NCBI GenBank assembly: GCA_963975425.1
Contig: CAXBGS010000002.1
Span: forward strand, 434,001 to 498,000
DNA: 64,000 nucleotides
From: CAXBGS01 sp963975425
GTDB lineage: Bacteria; Planctomycetota; Planctomycetia; Pirellulales; Pirellulaceae
Reading direction: 5' to 3'
The notes below the pieces were generated by a model. It made no database searches, was not told where the DNA came from, and saw only the letters and a list, made by a program, of their open reading frames with translations. A program made the translations under genes and the position numbers. Position 1 is the stretch's first letter. Each line of letters opens with the position of its first letter. Positions 1 through 8,570 of the stretch are shown piece after piece.

Positions 1-150
1 GGTCCAGACAACTACGGCATCAATCCCAATGCCGAGCTGACCGTCGTCATGGCGGTTGACAAAGGCGTCAAAGCCAACGTCGCGGTCCGCAAGGCCGACA
101 AGCTAAATGTCGATAACGTGATGAAGAATCTCGGTAAGATCCTTAACTAA
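1..150 (+). CDS. C-terminal fragment of an unidentified protein, possibly redoxin-like
   Basis: Frame 1 is open from the window edge to a TAA at 148-150 and gives the last 49 residues of a protein (…AELTVVMAVDKGVKANVAV…MKNLGKILN). The 5' part lies outside the window. The short tail, with a β-strand followed by a Lys/Asp-rich helix, resembles the C-termini of planctomycete thioredoxin/AhpC-like proteins, but the redox-active Cys region is not visible, so this is only a guess. A very good intrinsic terminator begins 30 bases after the stop, which supports a genuine gene end here. Confidence 0.6.
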   Translation, partial: GPDNYGINPNAELTVVMAVDKGVKANVAVRKADKLNVDNVMKNLGKILN

Positions 151-180
151 GCGATCGACAACGACATTTGTAAACGAACG

Positions 181-222
181 AGACCGTGGTGCCAGCAGAG
201 ACGGGCACCACGGTCTTTTTTT
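181..222 (+). terminator. Rho-independent terminator
   Basis: A 13-bp perfect stem (181-193 with 204-216; AGACCGTGGTGCC pairing with GGCACCACGGTCT) encloses a 10-base loop and runs into seven T residues (216-222). It terminates the plus-strand gene ending at 150. The convergent minus-strand esterase stops at 225, directly beside it. In the minus orientation there is no T-run after the stem, so it should act mainly on the plus strand. Confidence 0.93.
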
Positions 223-224
223 GG

Positions 225-2282
225 TCAGTTTGCACCGTTGGCGACAAAGCTGAGGACGCGAACGGCGTGGCCGACGCTGGCCGGATTCGAATGCTCCGCG
301 ATACGCAATTCTAATTGGTGTTCGCCCGGTTCCAGGTCGGTGGCAAACATGACGGTGCGCGGATAGTGCAGGCCTTTACTGAACCGATGATACAAATCAA
401 TTTTCTTTTCGGGCCCACCGTCAATCGAGACTTCCACCGACCCCGCATCGGGGCCGGCCAGCACGAAGGCTCCAACGGCATTGCCCTTGAAGGAAACCGA
501 TACCGAAGCACCCGGTTTGTCAGCGCACAGCAAGGTCTCTTGCTCATACCGTTTACGCGAACTGCCCGGCAGCGCCGTCCAATCTGGCTTTGATGCTTGA
601 AAACCAAGCTCAAGATTTACATCAGACACTTCGATAAAACGTCCGCGAGAGTAACCATTCTCGTCGATCGCCTTGGGTGGGCGCGAAGCCGATGATTGCC
701 ACATGTGGCGGCGTGCATTTGCCCAAGCCGTCGTTAGCGCATCAATGTTCAGATCGGCCGCAAGTCGGTTGCCTGGCTTCTTTGGATGAGTACCACCATA
801 GGTCTCCCATGTCAGCGAGCCATCACTGATTCGATCTGCGACTTCGGCCGCCAAGTTGACGCTCACCAGGCCGTACTGTTGTGCGACCCGCTCGTGCGCC
901 GCAATACTCACAGGAAGTCGTCCGTTTTGACTCAGAGCCAGCATCTCGGGATTGACAAAGTGCGTCAGGACGATGTCCGTGGCGGGTGAGTCTGTTCGGA
1001 TTCGTCGAACGATTCCTTCCATGCCTCGGATACACTCTCGCGATGCATGCGCGGCGTCTTGGTCATCGTTGACCGCGAACTCGACAAACACCAAGTCCGG
1101 CTCGTGCCGAAGCACGTCCCGATTCACTCGAAATGCGCCGGTGGTGGAACAGGTACTTGAGATGCCCGCATTGATAAAATCAAACTTGGTGTCGGGATAG
1201 GTTTCGGTCAGATGACGCATGACCATCGGCCGGTAGCCTTCCATTTCCGTGATCGATCCGCCCATGAATGCGACGGTTGCACTCTTATCTTGTTCGATCG
1301 CCGCTAGTGAGTTGTCCAAACTGCTGCGCACATGAACGTTGCGGCTTTTCGCAATCGCGACGGAAGGTTCGCCCGTCAAGTAGCCGAGATCGCACAGAAA
1401 ACCGTCCATCGCATGCAAAGTTTTTGCGAAGTACTCGCCCGGGGTGCCACCGCGTCCGTAGTTAAAAAAGCCGTGCACTTGTCCTTCATAGCCTCGTAAA
1501 TCGAACATGTTGCCGGCCTTGCGTGTGACGTCGCGAAACTTTTCGATCGTTTGAAACGGCACGGTAGGATCATCGACGCCGTGGAACACGATCATCGGCG
1601 GCAGTCCACCGCGTACATTGTGAATCGGAGAAAGCTGTTCCGGTGGCACGCCGGTCCGAGTTGGCATCTCTGCGATTTTTTCGGACTCGAGCGTCACATC
1701 TTCGTACGGCGCGATCAACAGCGCCGGATTAAAGAGAGCGCACGCGTTGGGCGTGGAAGACACGTTTCGGTCTTCGCCCGGTTCATCCAACGTGGTCAGG
1801 ATCGCTGTACAAGCCGCAACGTGGCCGCCTGCCGAACCGCCGCCGGCAACAAGGCGGTCGGGATCGATACCAAGTTCACCGGCATGCGACCGCACCCAGC
1901 GAATGGCCGACTTCGCATCGGCGACACACCGATCGGCCAACGTCTCGTGTCGTGACCGGACGCGATAGTCGGCCGTAATTCCTACCATTCCTCGGGCGGC
2001 GAGGTAGCGGCACTGCTGCGCGAACTGTTCAGGGTTGCCGCCTTTCCAACCGCCCCCGAAAAAAAAGATCGCGACGCTGCGGCGATCCTCAGGCTGATGG
2101 TTGGCCGGCGAAAAAACCCATAACTTTAAATCCACTCCATCGACCGATTTGTACGTATGTTCCGTTGCATCCTCAAATTGAGGCGGATATTCCGCGGCCG
2201 ACGCTGTGTGTGCGGATGTGCTTAAAAAGCAAACGCAACCGACGATGCGCGCCAGTTGAGCAAAGTTGCAGCGGATCATCAA
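225..2282 (-). CDS. Secreted two-domain esterase: α/β-hydrolase fused to SGNH hydrolase
   Basis: The 685-residue product starts with a signal peptide (about 1-30, ending AHTASAA). Residues 45-300 are an α/β-hydrolase of the acetyl-esterase/BD-FAE type: oxyanion segment FFGGGW (about 74-79), nucleophile elbow GGGSAGGH with Ser150, an acid in HGVDDP (237/238), and His270 in QVHGF. Residues 335-520 are an SGNH/GDSL hydrolase with GGSIT (Ser343), a block III Asn405 in FAVNDD, and His499 in GGTHP. The tail (about 560-685) looks like a β-rich carbohydrate-binding or jelly-roll segment. Having two complete serine-esterase triads suggests deacetylation of acetylated polysaccharide outside the cytoplasm. 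The substrate cannot be read from sequence. The gene appears monocistronic. Confidence 0.88.
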   Translation of the reverse strand: MMIRCNFAQLARIVGCVCFLSTSAHTASAAEYPPQFEDATEHTYKSVDGVDLKLWVFSPANHQPEDRRSVAIFFFGGGWKGGNPEQFAQQCRYLAARGMVGITADYRVRSRHETLADRCVADAKSAIRWVRSHAGELGIDPDRLVAGGGSAGGHVAACTAILTTLDEPGEDRNVSSTPNACALFNPALLIAPYEDVTLESEKIAEMPTRTGVPPEQLSPIHNVRGGLPPMIVFHGVDDPTVPFQTIEKFRDVTRKAGNMFDLRGYEGQVHGFFNYGRGGTPGEYFAKTLHAMDGFLCDLGYLTGEPSVAIAKSRNVHVRSSLDNSLAAIEQDKSATVAFMGGSITEMEGYRPMVMRHLTETYPDTKFDFINAGISSTCSTTGAFRVNRDVLRHEPDLVFVEFAVNDDQDAAHASRECIRGMEGIVRRIRTDSPATDIVLTHFVNPEMLALSQNGRLPVSIAAHERVAQQYGLVSVNLAAEVADRISDGSLTWETYGGTHPKKPGNRLAADLNIDALTTAWANARRHMWQSSASRPPKAIDENGYSRGRFIEVSDVNLELGFQASKPDWTALPGSSRKRYEQETLLCADKPGASVSVSFKGNAVGAFVLAGPDAGSVEVSIDGGPEKKIDLYHRFSKGLHYPRTVMFATDLEPGEHQLELRIAEHSNPASVGHAVRVLSFVANGAN

Positions 2283-2321
2283 TGTTCCTTCGTCGTGTCA
2301 GGTGAACGAGACTGTTACTAG

Positions 2322-2978
2322 CTATGCGACGAAGTAGTAAACCACCAGCTTGATGTACTCGATCCAAATCGGTTCATACAACTCGGTGCTGCTGGCCAGG
2401 TCCGACGCGGCATAAGATTGTACACGCACGTCGTCAGGCAGGCTGCGTTGGAAACAAAGTTTGCTGCGGCGTGTATGAGGCGCGGAAGTCACAACAACGA
2501 CGCTCGAGAGATCGGGAAGCGATAGCTCTGCGAACGCCCGTGCTTCGCTTAGCGATCCAAACGCCGGCGTCCCATCAACGGTGATGAATTTGATCGCGGA
2601 TTCAGGAACACCGTGCCACTTGAGGTAACGAACGCCTCGCTGCGTGCGAGTTTCGGATTGCTTGCCGACAAAATCGTAACCGACCCTGTCGTCCTCGATC
2701 AGCAAATAGATCGTCGGCACCCGTCCCATATTGAACAGATCTGATGCGGCGCGAAGTCGCTTCCAGAAAGCGTATCCATCCGCCATCACATATGCGGCAT
2801 CACCCTCGGCGTTTGGTTCGTTGACGAACAACGGATAGGCCAATACAGTTCGCACCGGCTTGAACGACGTCGGCACGACGATCATCGCTACGGCGACAAT
2901 AAAGAGACTGGCATTGCGCAGGCGGTGCCGAGACCGCTTACCGACCAGCGGCTTTCCAGATTCACTCATGTCCGACAA
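2322..2978 (-). CDS. YdcF/SanA-like DUF218 membrane-anchored protein
   Basis: This 218-residue protein has a basic N-terminus, one membrane segment (about 24-42), and then a DUF218 (YdcF/SanA/ElyC) fold. The diagnostic pieces are a strand and helix around YVMADGYAFW, the RGVRYLKWHGVPESAI segment (about 114-129), SEARAFAE, and the VVVVTSAPHTRRS strand-loop (about 160-173). Family members act in envelope polysaccharide or vancomycin-barrier functions, but their chemistry is poorly defined. It lies 97 bases upstream of the exporter operon's last gene and on the same strand, yet downstream in transcription, so it may be read through from that operon. The exact role is unknown. Confidence 0.75.
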   Translation of the reverse strand: MSDMSESGKPLVGKRSRHRLRNASLFIVAVAMIVVPTSFKPVRTVLAYPLFVNEPNAEGDAAYVMADGYAFWKRLRAASDLFNMGRVPTIYLLIEDDRVGYDFVGKQSETRTQRGVRYLKWHGVPESAIKFITVDGTPAFGSLSEARAFAELSLPDLSSVVVVTSAPHTRRSKLCFQRSLPDDVRVQSYAASDLASSTELYEPIWIEYIKLVVYYFVA

Positions 2979-3075
2979 TGATTAGGTGGGCAGGAACAGT
3001 CGTTCGGCGAAAGCCCCGAAAACGCGACGAGACCGAATGCTCGTCTGTCGCCCGTGGATTCTATCCAACGCGATC

Positions 3076-4131
3076 CTACAAATCATCGTGGATATAAACA
3101 TCAACAGGAAGCCCGACCGGCAGATCCTGGACGTCATCAAGACGTATCCAGACCGGTCGCGAATACGCATCTTTTCGTTCGCCGGCCCATTGCCCGAACG
3201 ATTCCTTGGGGTTCATCAGTGGATCCATTTCCACGATCTGCCCCTCCGCAAGCACGCCTTCGATACTATCTGCGGTGATGGATGCTTTCTGACCGATTTC
3301 AATCCGCAGCGCATCGTACTCATCCACTTCCGCCATCACGCGAAGCTGTGATGTGTCGACCAACGTAACCAAAGGCATGACGGACTCTGGCCCGGTCAGT
3401 TCGCCCGCCTCACCTTCGATCGCAAGTACCTTGCCATCAATCGGCGCGACAATCTTGGTCCGGCGCAGATTGGTTTCAGCGATCGCAAGTTGTGAATCGG
3501 CGGCCGCGACATCCGCAATGGCTGCATTGAGTTCATCCGTTCGCGGTGGCGCTTGATAGGTGTCCAAGTTTGATTTCGCTGCGGCAACTTGCCCTTCCAA
3601 TGCCATCACTCGCGTCAGATGATCGTCGACCGTCTTTTTGCTTTCGGCATTTTCGGCGGCAAGTCGACGAACGCGATCCAAATTCTTCTTGGCGCCTTCT
3701 AATTCCGCGGCCAGCGCCTGGTGCTGACTGCGTGTTGCTTCGATCTCGCTATCTCGGAACCCGTTCTGGACGCGCTCGAGCCTGGCTTTGGCAGAGCGGA
3801 GTTGTGCGGCCGCGAGTTGCCGGTGCTGCAGCAGTTGTTCAGAATCCAGTTCAATCAGCAGATCGCCCTTGTTGACCCACTGACCTTCGTGAACTCGAAC
3901 GCTTTCTATCTGTTCGTCGATCCGGGCTCGGATTTCGACACGTTCGGTGCGTCCCTCGATACGTCCGGATGCTCGAATCATCCCTCCGGCATCGACACCG
4001 CTGCGGGCCTTTGCGATCGTCGACGAAAGCTTCGCGTGGGAATCCTGCTCGGCAAGTTTCTGCTGATCGATCATGGCGAATGTGCATCCGGCAATGATCA
4101 GCACAATGATGGTCGTCGTTGTTGTTTTCAT
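3076..4131 (-). CDS. DevB/HlyD-type membrane fusion protein
   Basis: This is the periplasmic adaptor of an ABC exporter. I place the start at 4131 (MKTTTTT…) because this ATG forms a 4-base ATGA overlap with the stop of the ATPase gene; the ORF extends nine codons further but has no reason to start there. The N-terminus is a membrane segment with a lipobox-like IAGC (Cys16). It is followed by a first lipoyl half (about 62-95), a long Ala/Glu/Arg-rich coiled-coil hairpin (97-220), the second lipoyl half (VAPIDGKV, about 228-260) and a β-barrel. The length (351 residues) and order match DevB-like adaptors, which link the inner-membrane pump to a TolC-like channel. No TolC homologue is in the window. 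Confidence 0.85.
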   Translation of the reverse strand: MKTTTTTIIVLIIAGCTFAMIDQQKLAEQDSHAKLSSTIAKARSGVDAGGMIRASGRIEGRTERVEIRARIDEQIESVRVHEGQWVNKGDLLIELDSEQLLQHRQLAAAQLRSAKARLERVQNGFRDSEIEATRSQHQALAAELEGAKKNLDRVRRLAAENAESKKTVDDHLTRVMALEGQVAAAKSNLDTYQAPPRTDELNAAIADVAAADSQLAIAETNLRRTKIVAPIDGKVLAIEGEAGELTGPESVMPLVTLVDTSQLRVMAEVDEYDALRIEIGQKASITADSIEGVLAEGQIVEMDPLMNPKESFGQWAGERKDAYSRPVWIRLDDVQDLPVGLPVDVYIHDDL

Positions 4132-4964
4132 CGAAGCACTCCGTTTTCGATCTTGCAAACACGATCGGCATATCGATGGATTCGCGGGTCGTGTGTCACC
4201 ACGACGGCTGACGCACCCGCAGAACTAACCAATTGCTTCAAGAGTTCCATCACTTCGTCGCCCGATTTTCCGTCCAACGCCGCGGTCGGCTCGTCAGCCA
4301 GCACCAACTTCGGCTTTGCGATAACCGCTCGGGCTAACGCGACTCTTTGACATTGGCCTGGGCTCATCCGAGTGGGCAGTGCGTTGAGATGAAGCCCTAG
4401 TCCGACGTGATGAAGTAGCTGAGAAGCCAGGTGACGCGCCCGGTTGGTCGCGATGCCTTGCAGCGTCAGAGGAAACGCCACGTTGTCCAGTGCCGTAATT
4501 CCTTTGATCAGTTGAAACCGCTGAAAGACGAATCCGATGCGATTGCGCCGCACAAGCGTCCGTTGCGAAACGCTAAGTCGGTCGACGCGACGCCCTCCAA
4601 TCGTAATGTGACCCTCATCCGGTTCCAACAGACAACCAAGGATCGACAATAGAGTGCTTTTTCCACTGCCCGATGGACCGGACAGAAAAACACACTCGCC
4701 CACTTCTGCTGCAAAATCGACATCGTCCAAGACACGCCGACTTTCGCCGCCGATCCGGTACGCTTTGCACACGCCCCTCGCCTCGATTGCATATCGGATC
4801 CCACCGGACGGTTGAACCGAATTCTCTGGGGGACGGCCGTCGGGCTGCGGCGTCAGTACGGGTGCGTTATGCGTTGCTGATGCGTTGTGCATTGTCTGCA
4901 CGTCTAAAGGATGCACGCCTACTGGCTGTGCTCCGTCTGCTAGTTGCACATTGTCGTTCATCAT
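4128..4964 (-). CDS. ABC transporter ATP-binding protein (DevA/LolD/MacB-type)
   Basis: This 278-residue ATPase shows Walker A GPSGSGKST (96-104), a Q-loop at GFVFQ, Walker B LVLADEP (220-226), D-loop and H-loop His258. The signature motif is unusual: MSPGQCQR (200-207) where LSGGQQQR is expected. The first 55 residues are a Pro/Asn/His-rich extension not found in typical 220-230-residue relatives; the DNA there contains short GCGTT-type repeats. The start at 4964 is supported by a 3-base gap to the permease stop (ATG ATG just after TAA). The gene is translationally coupled to the adaptor downstream. Together with the flanking genes it should energise export of a lipid, glycolipid or peptide. 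Confidence 0.9.
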   Translation of the reverse strand: MMNDNVQLADGAQPVGVHPLDVQTMHNASATHNAPVLTPQPDGRPPENSVQPSGGIRYAIEARGVCKAYRIGGESRRVLDDVDFAAEVGECVFLSGPSGSGKSTLLSILGCLLEPDEGHITIGGRRVDRLSVSQRTLVRRNRIGFVFQRFQLIKGITALDNVAFPLTLQGIATNRARHLASQLLHHVGLGLHLNALPTRMSPGQCQRVALARAVIAKPKLVLADEPTAALDGKSGDEVMELLKQLVSSAGASAVVVTHDPRIHRYADRVCKIENGVLR

Positions 4965-4967
4965 CCG

Positions 4968-6095
4968 TTACCCCTGTAGAACTTCGTGCGGGTCAACGCG
5001 TCGGACTCGCAAATATGGCAGACCTGACGCGACTAGACAGATGACAAATACCAAAGCCGCGCTGACGCCATACAAGCTTGGCGGAATTTGAATCGATGCA
5101 CGTGGCGTGCTGAAGAAAAAACCGATCAATGCTGACAGCACAATCCCGATCGCGATTCCCAGCGTGGCAACGACTGCGGACTGCGCCGTCAGCAGCGTGA
5201 CAATCTCTCGCTCGGTCGCCCCAATGGCTTTCAGTGTTGCAAACTCGCTGATCCGATCCAGCACCATCGCGTACAACGTCTGACCTACCATGACGAGTCC
5301 GACCAGCAGCCCCAATATCGTCGAAGCGCCAAAACTCATTCCGATGCCCGTTCGAGTGGTCCAGAAATTAGCGCTGCGATCGGCATACTGCTCCGCTGTC
5401 AGCGCAGAGACTTCCGGCAAGCGTTCTTGGATCGCTTGGCAGATATCGGCAGGATGAATCCCGGGCTGGGTTTTGACAAGAAAATAGGAACAACTATTCG
5501 GATCACTTCCGGTAAACTCGCTCGCGCGCTGAAGCGTGGTAAACACGTAAGGCGCGACAAGAAAACTGAGAATACCTCGGCTCTTTCCAGCGATACGGGC
5601 TCGACGACCGCCAATCTCTCGCAATTCACCGATGACGGGTGCCGCCAAGCGGTCGTCATCGCATTGGTCAACGATCACCGCATGTGGTTTATCAAGTGCG
5701 TCTGCGGGGCCTTCCACGACTTCCCACGACCGCCCGAGGTCCGATTCCGGTTCGACCCCGACAACAACGATCGATTCGTATTCGCCATTGGGCAACATCA
5801 TTTCTGAAAAACTAATCCGAATCGGATCTGCTTGCTCGACCCCAGGGATACTTCGCACGCGATGTATCCACCTTTGCGGAATGTCATGCGGGAAGTCGAC
5901 GTTGTGCATGCCACGGTTCCCAACCCAAATATCCGCGTTGCCGCGATCGACCAACAAAGTTGCTTTTGCCATCAACCCGGAGAACAGTCCACCTTGAATA
6001 TTGACCAAGACGATCGAGAAAATGACACCAATAAGCCCTGCGAGCAATTTCCCACGGTCGGAGATGAGCGTTTTGAATGCAATGTTCAGTAGCAT
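4968..6095 (-). CDS. DevC-like FtsX-type ABC permease
   Basis: The 375-residue protein has the MacB/FtsX layout: a first membrane helix (about 17-38), a periplasmic domain of roughly 200 residues (containing QADPIRISF and VVVGVEP), and three C-terminal membrane helices. The cytoplasmic coupling segment LDRISEFATLKAIGATEREI is typical of FtsX-domain permeases. It is the first gene of the three-gene exporter operon (permease, ATPase, adaptor; gaps of 3 and -4 bases). Type VII ABC systems of this kind do mechanotransmission rather than classic membrane translocation. In cyanobacteria DevBCA exports heterocyst glycolipids, and here a polyketide synthase lies 13.5 kb away. The substrate is unknown. 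Confidence 0.87.
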   Translation of the reverse strand: MLLNIAFKTLISDRGKLLAGLIGVIFSIVLVNIQGGLFSGLMAKATLLVDRGNADIWVGNRGMHNVDFPHDIPQRWIHRVRSIPGVEQADPIRISFSEMMLPNGEYESIVVVGVEPESDLGRSWEVVEGPADALDKPHAVIVDQCDDDRLAAPVIGELREIGGRRARIAGKSRGILSFLVAPYVFTTLQRASEFTGSDPNSCSYFLVKTQPGIHPADICQAIQERLPEVSALTAEQYADRSANFWTTRTGIGMSFGASTILGLLVGLVMVGQTLYAMVLDRISEFATLKAIGATEREIVTLLTAQSAVVATLGIAIGIVLSALIGFFFSTPRASIQIPPSLYGVSAALVFVICLVASGLPYLRVRRVDPHEVLQG

Positions 6096-6445
6096 CCTTA
6101 CGCCCGCTTCCTTCGTAGTTGAATGGTGAAGATTTCACCTTGAGGTCGACAACTGAGATTCGCTAGTACCGGCGGCGGCGCACCACCCGAACCGGGACTA
6201 TTCATCATCACTCATCGAAAAACCGCTACATCCGGCACCACAGAAAAATGCGGCGTGAAACAGAAAATCGTAATGATTTTCATAGACATGACCTAGTCGA
6301 ATTGTCGATTGTCATGATTGTCGGGCGCAGTATGAAGGACTCAACGCCTTGCGTGTGACTTGCCAGACGAACCTGCGATCAATGATGAAGCGGATGCGAC
6401 ATCGATCGGCTCATCAGAGGATATCCCAAACACGGGATTGCAGAA
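6096..6445. other. Divergent intergenic region between exporter operon and first FeeM-like gene
   Basis: These 350 bases separate two divergently transcribed genes and should hold both promoters. Apart from the dyad at 6125-6139 I see three spaced copies of ATTGTC around 6300-6330 and an AT-rich stretch near 6240-6290. No ORF here looks protein-like and no clear -35/-10 pair can be defended. Confidence 0.5.
6125..6139. promoter_or_regulatory. Perfect inverted repeat upstream of the exporter operon
   Basis: GGTGAA-GAT-TTCACC is a perfect 6-3-6 dyad centred about 37 bases upstream of the permease start. Its position suits an operator for the exporter operon. No cognate regulator can be named. 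Confidence 0.35.
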
Positions 6446-7291
6446 ATGCGCGAAATGACTTTCAGACCACGCCAAGAAACCATTAAATTCCATCGGTTTC
6501 GGATCGAAAAGTTAGACGCGCAATGGAACATCGCTTTTCGTGGGAATCGCCGGCGCACCTGCCAAAGCCGTATCGAAGGGAAAACAACTCCCTCGCAAGC
6601 GATCGAGTATCGGACGGCACTGGGCCGAGAAGATCTCGAAGCGGCTTTTCGACTTCTGCACCGCCGGTACTGTGCTGTTGGTCTGTCGTCGGCCTATGAT
6701 CGTCGGATGCGAATTCTGCCGTTCCATTTTTGGGACCAGACTCAAGTTTTCGTCGCCCGGCGTGGCGCACAAGTACTCGGGTGCATTACATTGATCACGG
6801 ACTGTGGACCGCAGAAGCTTCCCATCGAGTCAATGTATCCGGACTCGTTCGCCCCGCTGCACCGAAGCGGAGAACGAATCGGTGAAATCACCAGCCTGGC
6901 GATTGAACCTGGTTGCTCTGAATCATCCAGCCGACTATTCGGCGAACTTACTCGCCGAACCATGTTCTTCGCTCGCGCTGCAGGGCTGACGAGACTCGCT
7001 GCCGTCGTGCATCCGCGTCATGCCAAGTTCTACCGACACGCGATGGGATTCGATATCATCGGTGGACTCGCCCGTGTTGATCATGTCGAAGGCCAGCCGG
7101 GTGTTCCGATTTTGGGCACCGTCAACGACCCGACACCTTATCGTGAGAAGTGGCGACAATTCTATTTCGACGGTTCGTTTCCAATCGATGAAATCCGTGC
7201 TCGACCGATGCACGAAATCGATCGACACTACTTCGGGCGATATGCTGCGCGGAACGTGAACACCGGTTCGATCACGTCGAAGGCTGCCTGA
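6446..7291 (+). CDS. FeeM-like N-acyltransferase (exosortase-associated acyltransferase family), copy 1
   Basis: This 281-residue protein has a GNAT fold of the N-acyl amino acid synthase (FeeM)/autoinducer-synthase superfamily: an N-terminal segment of about 50 residues, FRLLHRRYCAVG (68-79), VFVARRGAQVLGCITLI (101-117), GEITSLAI (146-153) and the hallmark VHPRHAKFY (188-196). Relatives use acyl-ACP to acylate an amino acid or similar amine. A PEP-CTERM/exosortase-associated branch is known, which fits the FemAB gene next door and the exosortase locus downstream. A second, divergent member lies at 9464-10279. Which acyl donor and amine it uses is not visible. An ATG three codons in is an alternative start. 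Confidence 0.78.
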   Translation: MREMTFRPRQETIKFHRFRIEKLDAQWNIAFRGNRRRTCQSRIEGKTTPSQAIEYRTALGREDLEAAFRLLHRRYCAVGLSSAYDRRMRILPFHFWDQTQVFVARRGAQVLGCITLITDCGPQKLPIESMYPDSFAPLHRSGERIGEITSLAIEPGCSESSSRLFGELTRRTMFFARAAGLTRLAAVVHPRHAKFYRHAMGFDIIGGLARVDHVEGQPGVPILGTVNDPTPYREKWRQFYFDGSFPIDEIRARPMHEIDRHYFGRYAARNVNTGSITSKAA

Positions 7292-7319
7292 TTAAGGTTT
7301 GCTTCGGATCGCAATTCGA

Positions 7320-8396
7320 TCAGGGGATGCCGCGAACAATTGGCGGCCCAGCAAGCCGAGTCAACCAAACGGGCATTTTTTTCCAGAGCCGAATCAACCG
7401 CTGATTGCCCTCCGCTTCCGGCCGCATTGCGTCGGCGCTGCCCTTGCGGACGTAGTATTGCCAAACCGCCGGCGAAGCGACGGCGCCCCACTGCTCTTTG
7501 AATTTGTACGTTCCGCTATCTTTGCTGCTTCGCCCAAAATCGAATGTCACACTGCCGCGTTCGATTGCACGCGCCAGACACTTTCGGTACATCAGCATGT
7601 TGGCGCTAAGGTGGTTGAATTCTCGCAAACTCGACGCGCTAGGAATTTCAGTGGTTCCCCCGTGATGCACGAGTAGCCCGCCCGCAATCGGACGGGCACC
7701 CAACCGTGCAATACAGAATTCAGCGTCACCGGCGAAAGAATCCAGGATGCAACGGAACAGCGAGGGCGAAAAGACGGGAGTGCCGAGGTCTCGCATATTG
7801 ACGGCGAACACGCTGTAAAAATCATCGAGCAATTCCTTGCCGCCAAATTCAATTTCAACTGCGTTCTTTGAGCCTTTGCGAATCTGACTCCGCAGCTTCG
7901 CTTTAAAGGATTTTTCTAGTAACTCATCCGTCGAGGGAAGTGCCAGACGCATATGGACTTTGTCACGACGTTCAAAGTTGATTCGTGGATGGTCTAGAGG
8001 GATTTCGTGACGCAGTTCCATGTACCGGACATCGTACTGGTCGGCAAGCAGGCAAGCGCGATCGACCAAACGGATTGCGGTTTCCTCGTCCTTGGACCAG
8101 ACACCACCCGTATTGATATAAGGCAACGAAACGAGGAATCGACCAAAGATCGGCCCCCTGATTAAAACCAGCGTCAAATGTCCCACCGGCTCGCCCTGCC
8201 GTGTCGCGGAGATGTGAAAGCACCGATGGCGAAATCCATCTTTAACCGCAGACACCCACGGATCGTGATGTGCGCTCAGCCGCGGGTACGCACAGGGCGA
8301 CGGAATAGGGGTCAGAGCGGTAAATGCTTCGACGGCGATCGTCGGCTCGGTCAATGGTGATGTCCCTGTGGTCCACGACGGATAAAACAAAGCCAA
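7320..8396 (-). CDS. FemAB-like protein of the XrtA/PEP-CTERM system
   Basis: The 358-residue product carries two GNAT-like halves as in FemAB/peptidoglycan-bridge aminoacyltransferases. Strong family marks are LPYINTGGV (91-99), KLRSQIRKG, YSVFAVNMRDLGTPVFS, and a C-terminal GSVTFDFGRSS…GTYKFKEQWG block. This matches the FemAB-type protein that accompanies EpsH/XrtA exosortase clusters. Its substrate is unproven: it may attach an amino acid or peptide to the polysaccharide or its anchor. Here the gene sits about 46 kb from the other exosortase core genes, convergent with the FeeM-like gene (gap 28 bases) and divergent from the ThiF-like gene. Confidence 0.87.
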   Translation of the reverse strand: MALFYPSWTTGTSPLTEPTIAVEAFTALTPIPSPCAYPRLSAHHDPWVSAVKDGFRHRCFHISATRQGEPVGHLTLVLIRGPIFGRFLVSLPYINTGGVWSKDEETAIRLVDRACLLADQYDVRYMELRHEIPLDHPRINFERRDKVHMRLALPSTDELLEKSFKAKLRSQIRKGSKNAVEIEFGGKELLDDFYSVFAVNMRDLGTPVFSPSLFRCILDSFAGDAEFCIARLGARPIAGGLLVHHGGTTEIPSASSLREFNHLSANMLMYRKCLARAIERGSVTFDFGRSSKDSGTYKFKEQWGAVASPAVWQYYVRKGSADAMRPEAEGNQRLIRLWKKMPVWLTRLAGPPIVRGIP

Positions 8397-8570
8397 ATCA
8401 CGGCACGCTCGTAAAGTTGAGCTTCGGCCAAGACGTGACCTGAGTGAGAAGCTTCGCTTGTCTTGTCGCGGCTATCTTGTGTTTGCTAAATTGGCCAGTC
8501 GTACTTCGTCCGGTAGGCGTCTATATTTACACGCCCAACTGTAGTTCATAATTCTTGCGGAGTCAGTCCG

